Below, piece after piece: positions 52,268 to 61,624 of a stretch of DNA of 64,000 bases. Under the pieces are notes generated by a model. The model ran no database searches. It was not told where the DNA came from and saw only the letters and a list, made by a program, of their open reading frames with translations. Numbering within the stretch: the stretch's first letter is position 1; each line of letters begins with the position of its first letter. Made by a program: the position numbers and the translations under genes. Source of the stretch: Shewanella sp. MR-4 (GTDB lineage Bacteria > Pseudomonadota > Gammaproteobacteria > Enterobacterales > Shewanellaceae); the NCBI RefSeq assembly GCF_000014685.1, contig NC_008321.1:620001-684000 (forward strand), given 5' to 3'.

Positions 52268-52459
52268 TTAAGCGACTTCGTAGTATTTAGGTTCAATTTC
52301 CAGTTGGTTTTGGATGATTTGTACGGCCATTCTCGCGCACTTACCGCATTGATCGGCAACGCCTAAACGCTTTTTAACGTCAGCAAGGCTAGTATCGCCC
52401 TGACTTACAGCGTTTTTGATTTGCGTATCTGTGATGGCATGGCAGAGACAAACGTACAT
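52268..52459 (-). CDS. bfd: Bacterioferritin-associated ferredoxin Bfd
   Basis: 63 residues. The [2Fe-2S] ligands are in the Bfd arrangement: Cys4 and Cys6 (VCLCHAIT), then Cys38 and Cys41 (QCGKCARM). Bfd reduces the iron core of bacterioferritin and so releases stored iron. The ATG at 52459 gives the family-standard N-terminus. No bacterioferritin gene is adjacent. A candidate Fur site lies about 32 bases upstream, consistent with iron-limited induction. Confidence 0.95.
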   Translation of the reverse strand: MYVCLCHAITDTQIKNAVSQGDTSLADVKKRLGVADQCGKCARMAVQIIQNQLEIEPKYYEVA

Positions 52460-52490
52460 TTTTTCGACTCCAAAATGAATTGAGCTAATT

Positions 52491-52509
52491 CTAAATGAAA
52501 ACGCTTATC
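52491..52509 (-). promoter_or_regulatory. Weak Fur-box candidate upstream of bfd
   Basis: On the minus strand the stretch GATAAGCGTTTTCATTTAG agrees with the Fur consensus at about 11 of 19 positions by eye. It is 32 bases before bfd. Iron control of bfd is known elsewhere; this match is only suggestive. Confidence 0.35.
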
Positions 52510-52706
52510 AAATGCAATCCTAATGGTGTACTTGTTGTGTTGGTTACCCGTTTTGTTACTCATCGCACATTTTTTGGTCTATTCTCAGTGTTCTGAAGAC
52601 AGGAAAAAGAGGGATGATGTAGCAGTAACGTGTCATTGGACGCGAGCAAGGATGGATAACTCATGGATGATGGAATAATAAATTTATAATAGATCCAAGG
52701 GTTATC

Positions 52707-54281
52707 ATGAGAAAAAATTTACCAATAACACAGCGGGAATACGACTATCCAGCGGATTGGATTTTACTGTCGACGACGGACACTAAGAGTCATATCACTT
52801 ACGCCAATCCATCATTTTGTACCGTTGCGGGATACGAGCTTAGCGCCATGTTGGGGCAACCCCATAATATGGTGCGTCATCCCGATATGCCCCCCGAAGC
52901 ATTTGAAGATCTGTGGAAAACCATCCGAAAAGGCGAGCCTTGGAAAGGCATAGTCAAAAATCGCTGTGCCAATGGCGACCATTATTGGGTCGACGCCTAT
53001 GTGTCGCCGATTATGGTCAATGGTCAGGTGGCCGAATTTCAATCGGTACGCACTAAACCCAGCCGCGACCAGATAAACCGAGCAGAAGCCGTCTATGCCG
53101 AATTAAATAAGAGTGGTCAAGTTAAGGCATTAAAACGCACCTTAGAAATGCCGACTCAGTTGATGCTACTCGCCTTAGTTGCTCTGTTGCCCATGCTGTA
53201 TTTGGCGCTGCAGATTGGAGCGGTGGGATTTGTCGCGCTTGCCATTAGTGCTCTGGCACTTTTTATTGGTGGCAATATGATTTTAGGGCGTTATCGGGCG
53301 CTGGTCGCTAAGGCGAAGAAAATCTACAACAACCCTTTGATGGCACATATCTATACCGGAAAATCCGATGATCTAGGCGCGATCGATCTGGCGCTGCAAA
53401 TGCAAACCTCAGAGTTAAAATCCATGTTAGGTCGCGCCCGCGATTCCTGCGATAAGGTGAGTAAGCAAGCCAAAGTTTCGGCGGCGAAAGGCGAAGAGAT
53501 TCAAGGGACAAGCCAGTCACAGCTGGCCGAGATTGAACAAGTCGCGACGGCCATGCAACAGATGACGGCGACACTTGGGGATATGTCTTCTAACTGTGCC
53601 GATGCGGCGAGCGCTTCACAGATGGCGTCGCAGCAGACAATCAATGGCGATAAAACTGTTGTCAGTACCATTCAATCGATTCAGGCCATGGCGCAGCAGT
53701 TGCAAGAAACCTCGCAGGTGATCACTGAGTTAGAAGGGCATAGCAGGGATATAGGCACAGTGCTGGATGTGATCCAGGGGATTGCCGAACAGACAAATTT
53801 ATTGGCACTAAACGCCGCGATTGAAGCGGCGCGAGCGGGTGAGCAAGGGCGTGGTTTTGCCGTAGTTGCCGATGAGGTGCGGGCATTAGCGCAGCGAACC
53901 CATGATGCCACCAAGGAAATCCACACAATGATCAACCTGTTGCAGCAGGGCACCCACAAGGCGGTGCGCAGCATGCAAGAAGGAGTCGATGCCGCCGCTG
54001 AATGTATTACCACTGCGGATCTTGCGGGCACGGCGCTGCGTACCATACGTGAAGCTATCACTACCATTACGGATATGACCCACCATATTGCCAGTGCGGT
54101 AGAGGAGCAATCGAGCGTGGCGAACGAGATGAATCGCAGCGTGGTCAATGTGTCGCAATTTACCCATTCCAGCCATCAACTCGGCTGTGAAATGGTCAGC
54201 ATCAATGATGAGGTGATAGGCGAAATGGACTCCCATACAGTGCTGGTCGGGCAGTTTTTAAAGCGCAGCTTTAAGGTATAG
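52707..54281 (+). CDS. aer: Aer-type aerotaxis receptor (PAS-methyl-accepting chemotaxis protein)
   Basis: 524 residues. The N-terminal PAS domain follows E. coli Aer closely (STTDTKSHITYANPSF, then GQPHNMVRHPDMPPEAF, then GEPWKGIVKNRCANGDHYWV), the FAD-binding segment. A hydrophobic anchor is at about 153-193, and the cytoplasmic signalling domain has the MCP hairpin tip (EQGRGFAVVADEVRALAQRT, about 375-395). It should sense redox or oxygen and signal through CheA/CheW. The ATG is preceded by AAGGG. Terminator follows. Confidence 0.93.
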   Translation: MRKNLPITQREYDYPADWILLSTTDTKSHITYANPSFCTVAGYELSAMLGQPHNMVRHPDMPPEAFEDLWKTIRKGEPWKGIVKNRCANGDHYWVDAYVSPIMVNGQVAEFQSVRTKPSRDQINRAEAVYAELNKSGQVKALKRTLEMPTQLMLLALVALLPMLYLALQIGAVGFVALAISALALFIGGNMILGRYRALVAKAKKIYNNPLMAHIYTGKSDDLGAIDLALQMQTSELKSMLGRARDSCDKVSKQAKVSAAKGEEIQGTSQSQLAEIEQVATAMQQMTATLGDMSSNCADAASASQMASQQTINGDKTVVSTIQSIQAMAQQLQETSQVITELEGHSRDIGTVLDVIQGIAEQTNLLALNAAIEAARAGEQGRGFAVVADEVRALAQRTHDATKEIHTMINLLQQGTHKAVRSMQEGVDAAAECITTADLAGTALRTIREAITTITDMTHHIASAVEEQSSVANEMNRSVVNVSQFTHSSHQLGCEMVSINDEVIGEMDSHTVLVGQFLKRSFKV

Positions 54282-54307
54282 AGCGTTGTTGCAGTAAAAA
54301 CGAAATC

Positions 54308-54345
54308 AAAAGGCAATCAGCGTGCTGATTGCCTTTTCTTTTTTC
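54308..54345. terminator. Terminator after aer
   Basis: AAAAGGCAATCAG (54308-54320) and CTGATTGCCTTTT (54325-54337) form a long stem over CGTG, followed by CTTTTTT. The A-rich left side also makes it a minus-strand terminator. Confidence 0.9.
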
Positions 54346-54365
54346 TGATCTTAAGGCAGCCGTGA

Positions 54366-55301
54366 TTAATAGCCCTTAGTAAAATCTATCTGATTTTGTA
54401 GCGGTTCTGCTGCAATATAGCGGCGATAATTATCGCTAAAAATACTGACAATTTGTTCTGGATGACTCGGCGCCGAGATATGGGGCGTGATGATGGCGTT
54501 GGGTCTTTCCCAAATCGGATGACTTGCAGGGAGTGGCTCCTGCGTGAACACATCGAGAATGGCCTGCTGTTTAGGATACGCAATCAACTGGGTATTGAGG
54601 GCATCGAGATCGAGCACGTCACCACGGCCGACATTCACTAAAATGGCATCGGTTTTGAGCGTGGCGAGCATGTCTGCATTTAACTGCAAACGTGTCTCTG
54701 GGGTGCTTGGCAGTAAATTGGTTACCACATCGCTTTGGCTTAAGCATTGCGCGAGCTGAGAGAGCGGCTGGATCGCATCAAAGCCTTCGACCTCACGGCC
54801 ACTGCGGTTTATTCCAGTAACATGCATGCCGAAGTGCTTGGCCGTCTTGGCCACATGCTGGGCGATAGAGCCTGTGCCTAAGATAAGCAGTTGCATTCCT
54901 TGCAGGCTACTGTGGCGCTTCGCTGCTTGTACTTGCCAATTTTTTTGCCGCTGCTGCGCTTGGTAGAATTGGTGTCCTCGCACATGAGCGAGCAGATAAC
55001 CAAATAGATATTCACTCATCAAGGGGCCGAAAATACCTTTGATGTTAGTGAGTTGATAATTTTTTCTTGCTCTTGGGCCCATCAGGGCATCAATGCCTGC
55101 GAAACTGGATTGCAGCCATTTTAACTGTTTTGCATGGAGCACCAGCGGTGCGGCAAGTTTAGGCTCGGCAAGCCAAATGTTGGCCTCTGCAATATTCGCG
55201 GGATTATCATCGAGCAACTCAAGCCCAGGTAGCTGCTGCGCCTCAATGAGCTGGCGATACTGCTCATTCGCCTTGGTCAGTAAGAGTAACTTGTGCCCCA
55301 T
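54366..55301 (-). CDS. D-2-hydroxyacid dehydrogenase
   Basis: 311 residues. The NAD-binding GTGSIAQHVAK (about residues 141-151), the catalytic Arg in VNVGRGDVLD, Glu in VFTQEPLP and His in ITPHISAPSHPEQ are all in the usual D-isomer-specific dehydrogenase order. Substrate cannot be read from the sequence; glyoxylate/hydroxypyruvate reductase-like is possible. The ATG at 55301 follows AAGGGAG. Cytoplasmic, apparently a single gene, divergent from the DUF3392 gene. Confidence 0.9.
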   Translation of the reverse strand: MGHKLLLLTKANEQYRQLIEAQQLPGLELLDDNPANIAEANIWLAEPKLAAPLVLHAKQLKWLQSSFAGIDALMGPRARKNYQLTNIKGIFGPLMSEYLFGYLLAHVRGHQFYQAQQRQKNWQVQAAKRHSSLQGMQLLILGTGSIAQHVAKTAKHFGMHVTGINRSGREVEGFDAIQPLSQLAQCLSQSDVVTNLLPSTPETRLQLNADMLATLKTDAILVNVGRGDVLDLDALNTQLIAYPKQQAILDVFTQEPLPASHPIWERPNAIITPHISAPSHPEQIVSIFSDNYRRYIAAEPLQNQIDFTKGY

Positions 55302-55391
55302 GTCGTCTCCCTTTATGCTTGGTTGTCGTTATTTTTCAATACGCTGCTGTAGTTGTTTTGATTTTGCAGCGTCATTTTAGGTTGAGTGATT

Positions 55392-55727
55392 ATGTTTGAT
55401 CAGTTAGTCGCCATTATTGGCCATTTAGGAAATATGCTTCGCCCTTGGTCCTTCGATATCGCCACGGCCATGGTCGTGTGTTTGATTTTAGTGTTTTCAG
55501 CCGATGTGAATCGTATCCTCAGGCGGCATTTACTTGGTCATTCGTTTATCCTGCGAACCTTTGTTTTTATTATTGTGAATGCCTTTGGCTATGGGCTGCT
55601 TATCGTTAAAGCTACGCCTTGGGTGGCAAGGCAAATCGTTGCCATGCCATCCCATTGGATGTTTTTGCTGATCGTCGCCATGTTCATTTTTATCGGTTAT
55701 TGGGCGCAGCGAAATAGCCAAGCCTAA
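55392..55727 (+). CDS. DUF3392 family inner-membrane protein
   Basis: 111 residues from the ATG at 55392. Three hydrophobic segments (about 18-40, 51-72 and 82-104) with ADVNRILRRHLLGHSFILRT between the first two are the DUF3392 pattern. Small membrane protein of unknown role, widely conserved in gammaproteobacteria. A GTG two codons upstream could also be used. It is convergent with the glycerophosphodiester phosphodiesterase gene, with 23 bases between the stops. Confidence 0.8.
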   Translation: MFDQLVAIIGHLGNMLRPWSFDIATAMVVCLILVFSADVNRILRRHLLGHSFILRTFVFIIVNAFGYGLLIVKATPWVARQIVAMPSHWMFLLIVAMFIFIGYWAQRNSQA

Positions 55728-55750
55728 ACCGCTAAATCCACGCCATGGGG

Positions 55751-56473
55751 TTATTCGAAGTAGCCGCAATAATCCGTATTGGTGGGTTGTAACAGCGCCT
55801 GCATGGCACGGTCGGGGTAATTGCTAAAGATACCATCGACCCCTAACTGCTTAAGGGCATGGATATCATCACTATGATCGACAGTGTAAACATACACCTT
55901 AGCGCCCCTCTGGTGAGCGTCATCCACTAGGGCCTTGCTGATAAAACTCACGTCTAAATGCAGGGAATAGGCGGCTAACTCGCTCACCACCGCCGCACCA
56001 TTGAGGGGAATACTGGCAAGCAAGGGCGCCACTAATGCCTGTGGCAACGCCTGTTTGACTTGCTGTAAATAGGGATGATTGAAGGATGAGATCAGCAATT
56101 GCTCAGTGCTGAACCCCAGCTCGGCAATCGCTTTAGGATAAAGCTCGAGTAGCGGCGCTACCGTATTCACCCCTTTAAGTTCGATGTTGATTGTGGCACG
56201 GCCAGCAACCAGTTCGAGCACTTGCCAGAGTGTGGGAATCGGCTCACCTTTGACAGTGACCTTGCCCAAATACTCTTTGTTGACTAAATGGATGATACCT
56301 TGGCCCGAGCTTTTACTGTCGAGTCTGCGGTCGTGAAATACCATTAACTCCCCTTCGACATTATGCACATCCAGCTCAATGGCTGTGGCACCTAACTCTA
56401 TGGCTTTGGCCATGGCGGCTAAGGTGTTTTCCGCCACATAACCGCTGGCACCACGGTGAGCAAAAATAAGCAT
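55751..56473 (-). CDS. Glycerophosphodiester phosphodiesterase
   Basis: 240 residues. The GDPD active site is present: His6 and Arg7 in AHRGASGY, Glu33/Asp35 in IELDVH and His47 in VFHDRRLD. It hydrolyses glycerophosphodiesters to glycerol-3-phosphate and an alcohol. No signal peptide, so it acts in the cytoplasm (UgpQ-like). It starts 15 bases after the MscK-like channel gene and reads on the same strand, so it is probably the last gene of that transcript. Confidence 0.92.
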   Translation of the reverse strand: MLIFAHRGASGYVAENTLAAMAKAIELGATAIELDVHNVEGELMVFHDRRLDSKSSGQGIIHLVNKEYLGKVTVKGEPIPTLWQVLELVAGRATINIELKGVNTVAPLLELYPKAIAELGFSTEQLLISSFNHPYLQQVKQALPQALVAPLLASIPLNGAAVVSELAAYSLHLDVSFISKALVDDAHQRGAKVYVYTVDHSDDIHALKQLGVDGIFSNYPDRAMQALLQPTNTDYCGYFE

Positions 56474-56488
56474 CTGATTTTCGTCCTA

Positions 56489-59400
56489 TTAACTGCGGAT
56501 TATGCCGACCTGATCGCGATTCTGGCCATTTTTAAGATGGATTTCCATTTGCGGATAGGCGAGTTCTAAGTTGTTTTCTTTAAGCTTACGGGTGATGCGT
56601 TTATGCAGATCGTGGCGTAGCGGCCAACGGGCCGACATCTCTTTTGCATAGGCACGAACTTCGTAATCTTGGGTATGTTTGCCAAAGCCTGCAAACCAGA
56701 CTTCAGGCTCTGGATTCGGCAGCGCATCTTCACATTCCTGCACCGCTTGATATAGCGTTGCCTCAACTTTGGCCGGATCCGAATCGCGGGCAACCGACAC
56801 ATGCACTATCACCCGCGTGATGGGGTCTGATAGTGACCAGTTAATCAATTGCTCGGTAATAAAGGCCTTGTTTGGAATGATAATTTCCTTTCTATCCCAG
56901 TCGATAATGGTGGTGGCGCGGATCTGAATTTTACTCACTGTCCCCGTCAGATCGCGGATCGTCACCGTATCGCCAATACGCACTGGTTTTTCAAACAGAA
57001 TAATCAGGCCCGAGATAAAGTTGGCAAAAATTTCCTGCAAACCAAAACCTAGACCCAGTGACAGCGCGGCAATCAGCCATTGCAGTTTTGACCATTCCAT
57101 CCCGAGATTCGAAAAACCAATCAGCAGTCCTAAAAACACCACTAAATAACGGCTTACCGTAGTGATGGCAAAGCCTGTGCCCGGCGTCAGGTCGAGCCGT
57201 TGTAGGATCATCAGTTCGAGCAGACCGGGTAAATTGGTGGCAATCATCAGCGAGAAGCCAACGATGATTAAGCCCAATAACAGCGATTTCATGGTGATAG
57301 GCAGCTGCTGCTCGACACCATTGACGCTGGTGTTTGTAGTCCAGAGGGTGATGCCATCTAAGAAGGAAAATAGCGCCGTATGGGTTTGCGTCCATAGGCC
57401 AATCAAGCTCGCTAAAAATGCGAGTAGCAATAAAGAGCGGACTAAGCCTAAGGACTGACTCGAAATGGTTTCGAGGTCGACGACCGGCTCTTCATAGGTG
57501 TCGAGTCCATCGTTGGAGGCATGGTGTGTCTCGCCCTTTTCCCGCTGCGCTAACCGTTCGGCCCGTTTGGCCTTGGCGCGATCGAAGGCAATACGGCGTC
57601 GCTCGATCAACATCCAACGCTTAATTAATTGATAAAGCAGTAAGAAACTTAATCCCAATACGATGGAGAGTTGTAACTGTAACAGCATTTGGAAGGCGGT
57701 GAAGTAGTAACCCCTAAAGGCGAGTCCGGCACTGAGCAGAGGCACAGAGATCAATAGCGCCCAGAGCATTTTTTGCAGCAGTCGTTTGTTTTTGCCATCC
57801 TTTTGGGTGTCGCTATTTTGGCGGCTTAGCACCAAGATATCCTTGTATAACAAGAATAAAACTACGCAAAAACAGATAAATGCACCGCGACCAATGCTAT
57901 TGCGGATAAGGGATGCGTCGAGGACTTCGGTAAAGCCCATAATGCCGAGCAGGGGGCTGGCGACAAACACAAAGTGTTTGAGCCTTAGCTGACCTGCTTG
58001 GATGAGTTTTGAGGGGCGTTTGAAATGGCCAACCAAGACCCCTTTGTCGAGGGCGAGAATAAATATCAAGCGATACAATAGGTAAACCAATCCTATCGCT
58101 AAAATCCCCATGCCGACGGCCTGCACAAAGTTACGTTCGGATTGATAGAAAATCCATCCCGCCGCCACTATGGGTAGCGGTTTTATTAGGGCATAACCAA
58201 GGCTCAGGACTAAGGATTTAAAGGTGTAGATAAATTTATCCTGCGTCACATTACCCACGTAGGTGACATAGTGGCTGAGTAAGCGTTTGAACTTAGGCCG
58301 GATTAAATCTTGGATGACCAAGCAAAGCACTAACAGAATGATCCACCAGGACCAGTAGTCATTTTGCTCCTGCCAGGCTTTGCCCAATTGTCCCCACTGC
58401 GCTTCTTGGATGAGCCACAGGGCGCTGCGTTGCACGTCGGTGAGCCAGAGTTTGTTCATGCTGGCGGCGTTGGGTACCCAAAACAAGTGCTCGTTGAGGG
58501 TGTTTTTTAAGGTCAGGTGTTGCTGGCTAAGTTGCTGATAATTGACTTTGAGTTTGCCAAGCTCACTCAAATATTGGTCATAACTCTGCATCAACTGCGT
58601 CAGCAGCGCTTGTTGTGAGCGCAGTAGCTTAATTTGTCCCTCGTTGTAGAGGTTGGTTTGCTCTAACTCTTGTTCGTTGAGCGCCTGTTGTTGCTCGAGG
58701 TGGTACCTATCGAGGCGAGCATCGGCGATCAGAGTTTGTAGCTTCTCATGGTTTGGCGGCTTAGGCAGAGATTGCAACATCTGCAGAAAACGCTCGCCAA
58801 AGGCGGAGTTCATTTTGACCCAAGTGATTTGCTCTTGGATATTCGCCAGCTGTTTGGCTTGGGATTGATATTGCAGTTCGGCCTGCTCTTGCTGCTCAAC
58901 CACATTGTTGATTTGCAAGGTTAAGGTTTGTAACTTTTGGCCGTAGATTTGGTTAGTGTCGGCAATATTGCGGGTCACAGGATCCACGACCTTGGCGGTA
59001 TCCACTAAATTCTTGGCCAAGGTTGCATCGGTTTGTTGCTGGCGCTGTTTATTCATCGCCTTATTGATGGTTTCAATAAAGGCTTCCTGTTGGCTCAATT
59101 GCTGGCGAACCAACTGTAACTGTAACTGGGTGAGTTCGATGCGTTTTTGGCTGCTGGCAAGCTCAGCCTCGTTAGTGGCGAGGCTTTGCTCGAAGAAAAT
59201 CCGCTGCGTTTGCTGTAGTTCGCCCGTTGGCGTATCCAGTGGGGCCAAGTCGGTTTTCTTATTTTGCAGCACATTCTGTCTTGCGTTGGCGATGACGGAG
59301 GGCAGCTGATTATGGCGTTGCAACAGTTCGCTGACTTGATTGCCTAGGGCCGTTTCGCTCTCTTTTAATTCCGACAGTCGTAAATAAGCCATCGAGGCTT

Positions 59401-59692
59401 GCTGGTTGAGATCCGTGGCTTTGTCCAGCTTTAAGGGTTTGGCGGCTTCTTTTAAGCCCTGGTCGATGACCTTTTTGTTTTCTTCAAAATCGAGCTGAGC
59501 CTGCTGAAAACTGCTCGCATTCGCCGCCAATCTATCAATGTTGTTTTTAAGCTCAACAATTTGATCGTCAATGCTAATATTTTGTTGCTGATTTTGGTTG
59601 TTTAGGCCAAGGCGCTTGTCCAATTGCAGTGGCGAATTGGCATGGAGAGAAAAAGAGAAAAAAGCAATAACGAACAATAAAATACGTGGCAT
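56489..59692 (-). CDS. MscK/KefA-like large mechanosensitive channel
   Basis: 1067 residues from the ATG at 59692, which opens a signal peptide (MPRILLFVIAFFSFSLHANS); an in-frame GTG at 59725 would add 11 residues in front of it. Residues 30-460 are a long Gln-rich coiled-coil periplasmic domain. About ten membrane segments follow, ending in the MscS core (LIAALSLGLGFGLQEIFANF pore helix, then KPVRIGDTVTI and IIPNKAFITEQLINWS of the beta domain). This is the potassium- and tension-sensitive MscK layout. Downstream gdpD-like gene is 15 bases away. Confidence 0.9.
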   Translation of the reverse strand: MPRILLFVIAFFSFSLHANSPLQLDKRLGLNNQNQQQNISIDDQIVELKNNIDRLAANASSFQQAQLDFEENKKVIDQGLKEAAKPLKLDKATDLNQQASMAYLRLSELKESETALGNQVSELLQRHNQLPSVIANARQNVLQNKKTDLAPLDTPTGELQQTQRIFFEQSLATNEAELASSQKRIELTQLQLQLVRQQLSQQEAFIETINKAMNKQRQQQTDATLAKNLVDTAKVVDPVTRNIADTNQIYGQKLQTLTLQINNVVEQQEQAELQYQSQAKQLANIQEQITWVKMNSAFGERFLQMLQSLPKPPNHEKLQTLIADARLDRYHLEQQQALNEQELEQTNLYNEGQIKLLRSQQALLTQLMQSYDQYLSELGKLKVNYQQLSQQHLTLKNTLNEHLFWVPNAASMNKLWLTDVQRSALWLIQEAQWGQLGKAWQEQNDYWSWWIILLVLCLVIQDLIRPKFKRLLSHYVTYVGNVTQDKFIYTFKSLVLSLGYALIKPLPIVAAGWIFYQSERNFVQAVGMGILAIGLVYLLYRLIFILALDKGVLVGHFKRPSKLIQAGQLRLKHFVFVASPLLGIMGFTEVLDASLIRNSIGRGAFICFCVVLFLLYKDILVLSRQNSDTQKDGKNKRLLQKMLWALLISVPLLSAGLAFRGYYFTAFQMLLQLQLSIVLGLSFLLLYQLIKRWMLIERRRIAFDRAKAKRAERLAQREKGETHHASNDGLDTYEEPVVDLETISSQSLGLVRSLLLLAFLASLIGLWTQTHTALFSFLDGITLWTTNTSVNGVEQQLPITMKSLLLGLIIVGFSLMIATNLPGLLELMILQRLDLTPGTGFAITTVSRYLVVFLGLLIGFSNLGMEWSKLQWLIAALSLGLGFGLQEIFANFISGLIILFEKPVRIGDTVTIRDLTGTVSKIQIRATTIIDWDRKEIIIPNKAFITEQLINWSLSDPITRVIVHVSVARDSDPAKVEATLYQAVQECEDALPNPEPEVWFAGFGKHTQDYEVRAYAKEMSARWPLRHDLHKRITRKLKENNLELAYPQMEIHLKNGQNRDQVGIIRS

Positions 59693-59760
59693 ATAAGCAA
59701 AAGCAATTAGGGGCGAAAGACGCACTCATCTTAGCCAACTTAGGCCAAGATTGGTATGTT

Positions 59761-60645
59761 TCAGACGTTCTTTTTTCGCCGTTGTGACTGGTGGGATTGA
59801 TGGGTTTCGAAGATGGCGGTGGCGACTATGATGGTTCCGCCTATCAGGGTATTGAGATTCAGTGCTTCGCCTAAGATCACTAATGCCAACATGGCTCCGT
59901 AGAAGGGCTGTAGGCAGGAGACTAACCCGACGGTTTTAGCGCTTAATTGGCGCAATGCCGAGGTGAAGAGTGCATGGGGCGCGGCGGTAAATACCACCCC
60001 GAGCAGCACAATCAAGCCCCAGGTCCCGAGGGAGATAGTCTGCAACTCGGTTTGATGCCAAGGCATAAGAAACACCGCCGCCACTAAGGTCTGATAAAAC
60101 ATGGCATGGGGGCCGCTATATTGGGAAAAATAGCGTTTTTGCAGCAGGTTACGGGCGGTAAATAACATCGCCGAGACAATCCCGACCGCAATCCCTAAGG
60201 TTGTATCGTTGCCAAGATTGGCTTCGGGGATCAATAGCACTACGCCTATCAGCACTAAAACACCGCTGATAATATCCATCAGCTTGATTTTATTGCCCGT
60301 TAATAACGGTTCGGCAATGACTGTCATCACCGGATAGGTGAAGAAGGCAATCATGCCGATGGCGACCGATGAGAGTTGCATCGCGGCAAAGTAGGTGACC
60401 CAGTGTAAGCTGACTATCACGCCTAAGCCAATAGCAACCAGATAATCCTGTTTGCTGGCAAGGCTTAAGTATTTACCGCGGAACTTGATGAGTAACGTCA
60501 AGACTAACGCCGCGACCACACAGCGTAAGAAGGTGATATCGAGTGCGCTTAAGGGAATTAACTTTGAAAACAAAGCTGTGCCGCCAAACATCAGCACAGC
60601 TAAGTGTAATTCGATTAATCCCGAAGATTTAGAGGTCTGGCTCAA
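59761..60645 (-). CDS. EamA/DMT-family transporter
   Basis: 294 residues, ten hydrophobic segments in two repeats of five, as in the drug/metabolite transporter superfamily. The repeat pattern is seen at ALDITFLRCVVAALVL and at SAKTVGLVSCLQPFYGAMLA. Exporter of metabolites or amino-acid-like compounds is likely, substrate unknown. The start is taken as TTG at 60645, 17 bases after the psd stop, and only a weak ribosome-binding site (GACGG) precedes it; internal starts are possible. Co-transcribed with psd. Confidence 0.85.
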   Translation of the reverse strand: MSQTSKSSGLIELHLAVLMFGGTALFSKLIPLSALDITFLRCVVAALVLTLLIKFRGKYLSLASKQDYLVAIGLGVIVSLHWVTYFAAMQLSSVAIGMIAFFTYPVMTVIAEPLLTGNKIKLMDIISGVLVLIGVVLLIPEANLGNDTTLGIAVGIVSAMLFTARNLLQKRYFSQYSGPHAMFYQTLVAAVFLMPWHQTELQTISLGTWGLIVLLGVVFTAAPHALFTSALRQLSAKTVGLVSCLQPFYGAMLALVILGEALNLNTLIGGTIIVATAIFETHQSHQSQRRKKNV

Positions 60646-60662
60646 CTTGACTGCCGTCAGGA

Positions 60663-61541
60663 TTAGTCAGCTGAGGACTGGTCTTTCAGATTGGCAAAGG
60701 CTTGACCCATACGCGTTACGGCTTCGGGTTCAACGCCTTCGGCGAAGGTGTCGATAGCCTCTTTAGCAAACAGCATGACGACGGTACTGCCAAGCTTGAA
60801 TCGGCCCATTTCTTCGCCTTTATCTAAGGTAATGGCGTCTGGACCGACCGTTGGGTATTCCCAAGTGAATACTTGCTTACCTGTTGGCGGCGTAATAGTG
60901 CCAGCCCACACGGTTTCGATACTGGCCACAATGGTTGCGCCCACTAATACCATAGCTAGCGGGCCAAGTTCGGTTTCAAAAATCGCCACTACACGCTCGT
61001 TGCGAGCAAACAGGCCAGGCACATGGCGCGCCGTTAAGGGGTTAACGGAAAATAACTCACCCGGTACATAGGTCATCTTCGACAGCGTGCCCTTTATCGG
61101 CATGTGGATGCGGTGATAATCCTTTGGAGCCAGATAAATTGTCGCAAAATCCCCACCTTCAAAGCGTTTGGCATCTTCGGCTTGGTCGCCAAGCAAAGTG
61201 AGTGAAGAATAGTGATGGCCTTTAGCTTGGAAAATACGGCCATCCTTGATGGGGCCGAGTTGGCTGACGGCGCCATCAACAGGATGGACCATGATATTGG
61301 CCGCAGTATTAATTGGGCGAATACCAGGCTTAAGTGCGCGGGTAAAAAAGTCGTTGAAGCTTTTATAGGCTTCGGGTTCGCTCTGAGCCGCTTCGCTCAT
61401 ATCGATTTTATATTGCTTGATAAACCATTTAATCGCGGCAGTCGTTAATGCGCCAGCTTCGGAAGCGGCAAGTTTACCGACTAAGCGAGATAACAGGTGC
61501 TTTGGCAGCATGTACTGCAGCGCAATTTTAACTTTATCCAA
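60663..61541 (-). CDS. psd: Phosphatidylserine decarboxylase
   Basis: 292 residues from a TTG at 61541, chosen because AAAGGA lies 7 bases upstream and because DKVKIALQYMLPK then aligns with the E. coli Psd N-terminus; a TTG 8 codons further up has no site. The proenzyme self-cleaves at LGST (residues 250-253) to make the pyruvoyl group on Ser252; Asp89 and His146 fit the catalytic triad. It makes phosphatidylethanolamine from phosphatidylserine at the inner membrane. Downstream of rsgA by 83 bases and followed by the EamA gene, the common psd-rsgA neighbourhood in gammaproteobacteria. Confidence 0.95.
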   Translation of the reverse strand: MDKVKIALQYMLPKHLLSRLVGKLAASEAGALTTAAIKWFIKQYKIDMSEAAQSEPEAYKSFNDFFTRALKPGIRPINTAANIMVHPVDGAVSQLGPIKDGRIFQAKGHHYSSLTLLGDQAEDAKRFEGGDFATIYLAPKDYHRIHMPIKGTLSKMTYVPGELFSVNPLTARHVPGLFARNERVVAIFETELGPLAMVLVGATIVASIETVWAGTITPPTGKQVFTWEYPTVGPDAITLDKGEEMGRFKLGSTVVMLFAKEAIDTFAEGVEPEAVTRMGQAFANLKDQSSAD

Positions 61542-61624
61542 TTTGTGTTCCTTTATGTTGCTCAACTTAGGTTGAGACTTGTTTTACGTAAATTCTATTC
61601 GTTGTGATGGCTTTGTCGCACTCA

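Noticed and set aside
52115..52366. An intact small gene of 83 codons after tpm
   Set aside because: Only the first 40 codons look like a protein family (GFA); the rest is the reverse strand of bfd, so it is better read as a pseudogene remnant.
53681..54148. A 155-codon frame antisense to aer
   Set aside because: It is Ser/Ala/Cys-rich in the way expected from the reverse of an MCP coding strand and has no supporting start site.
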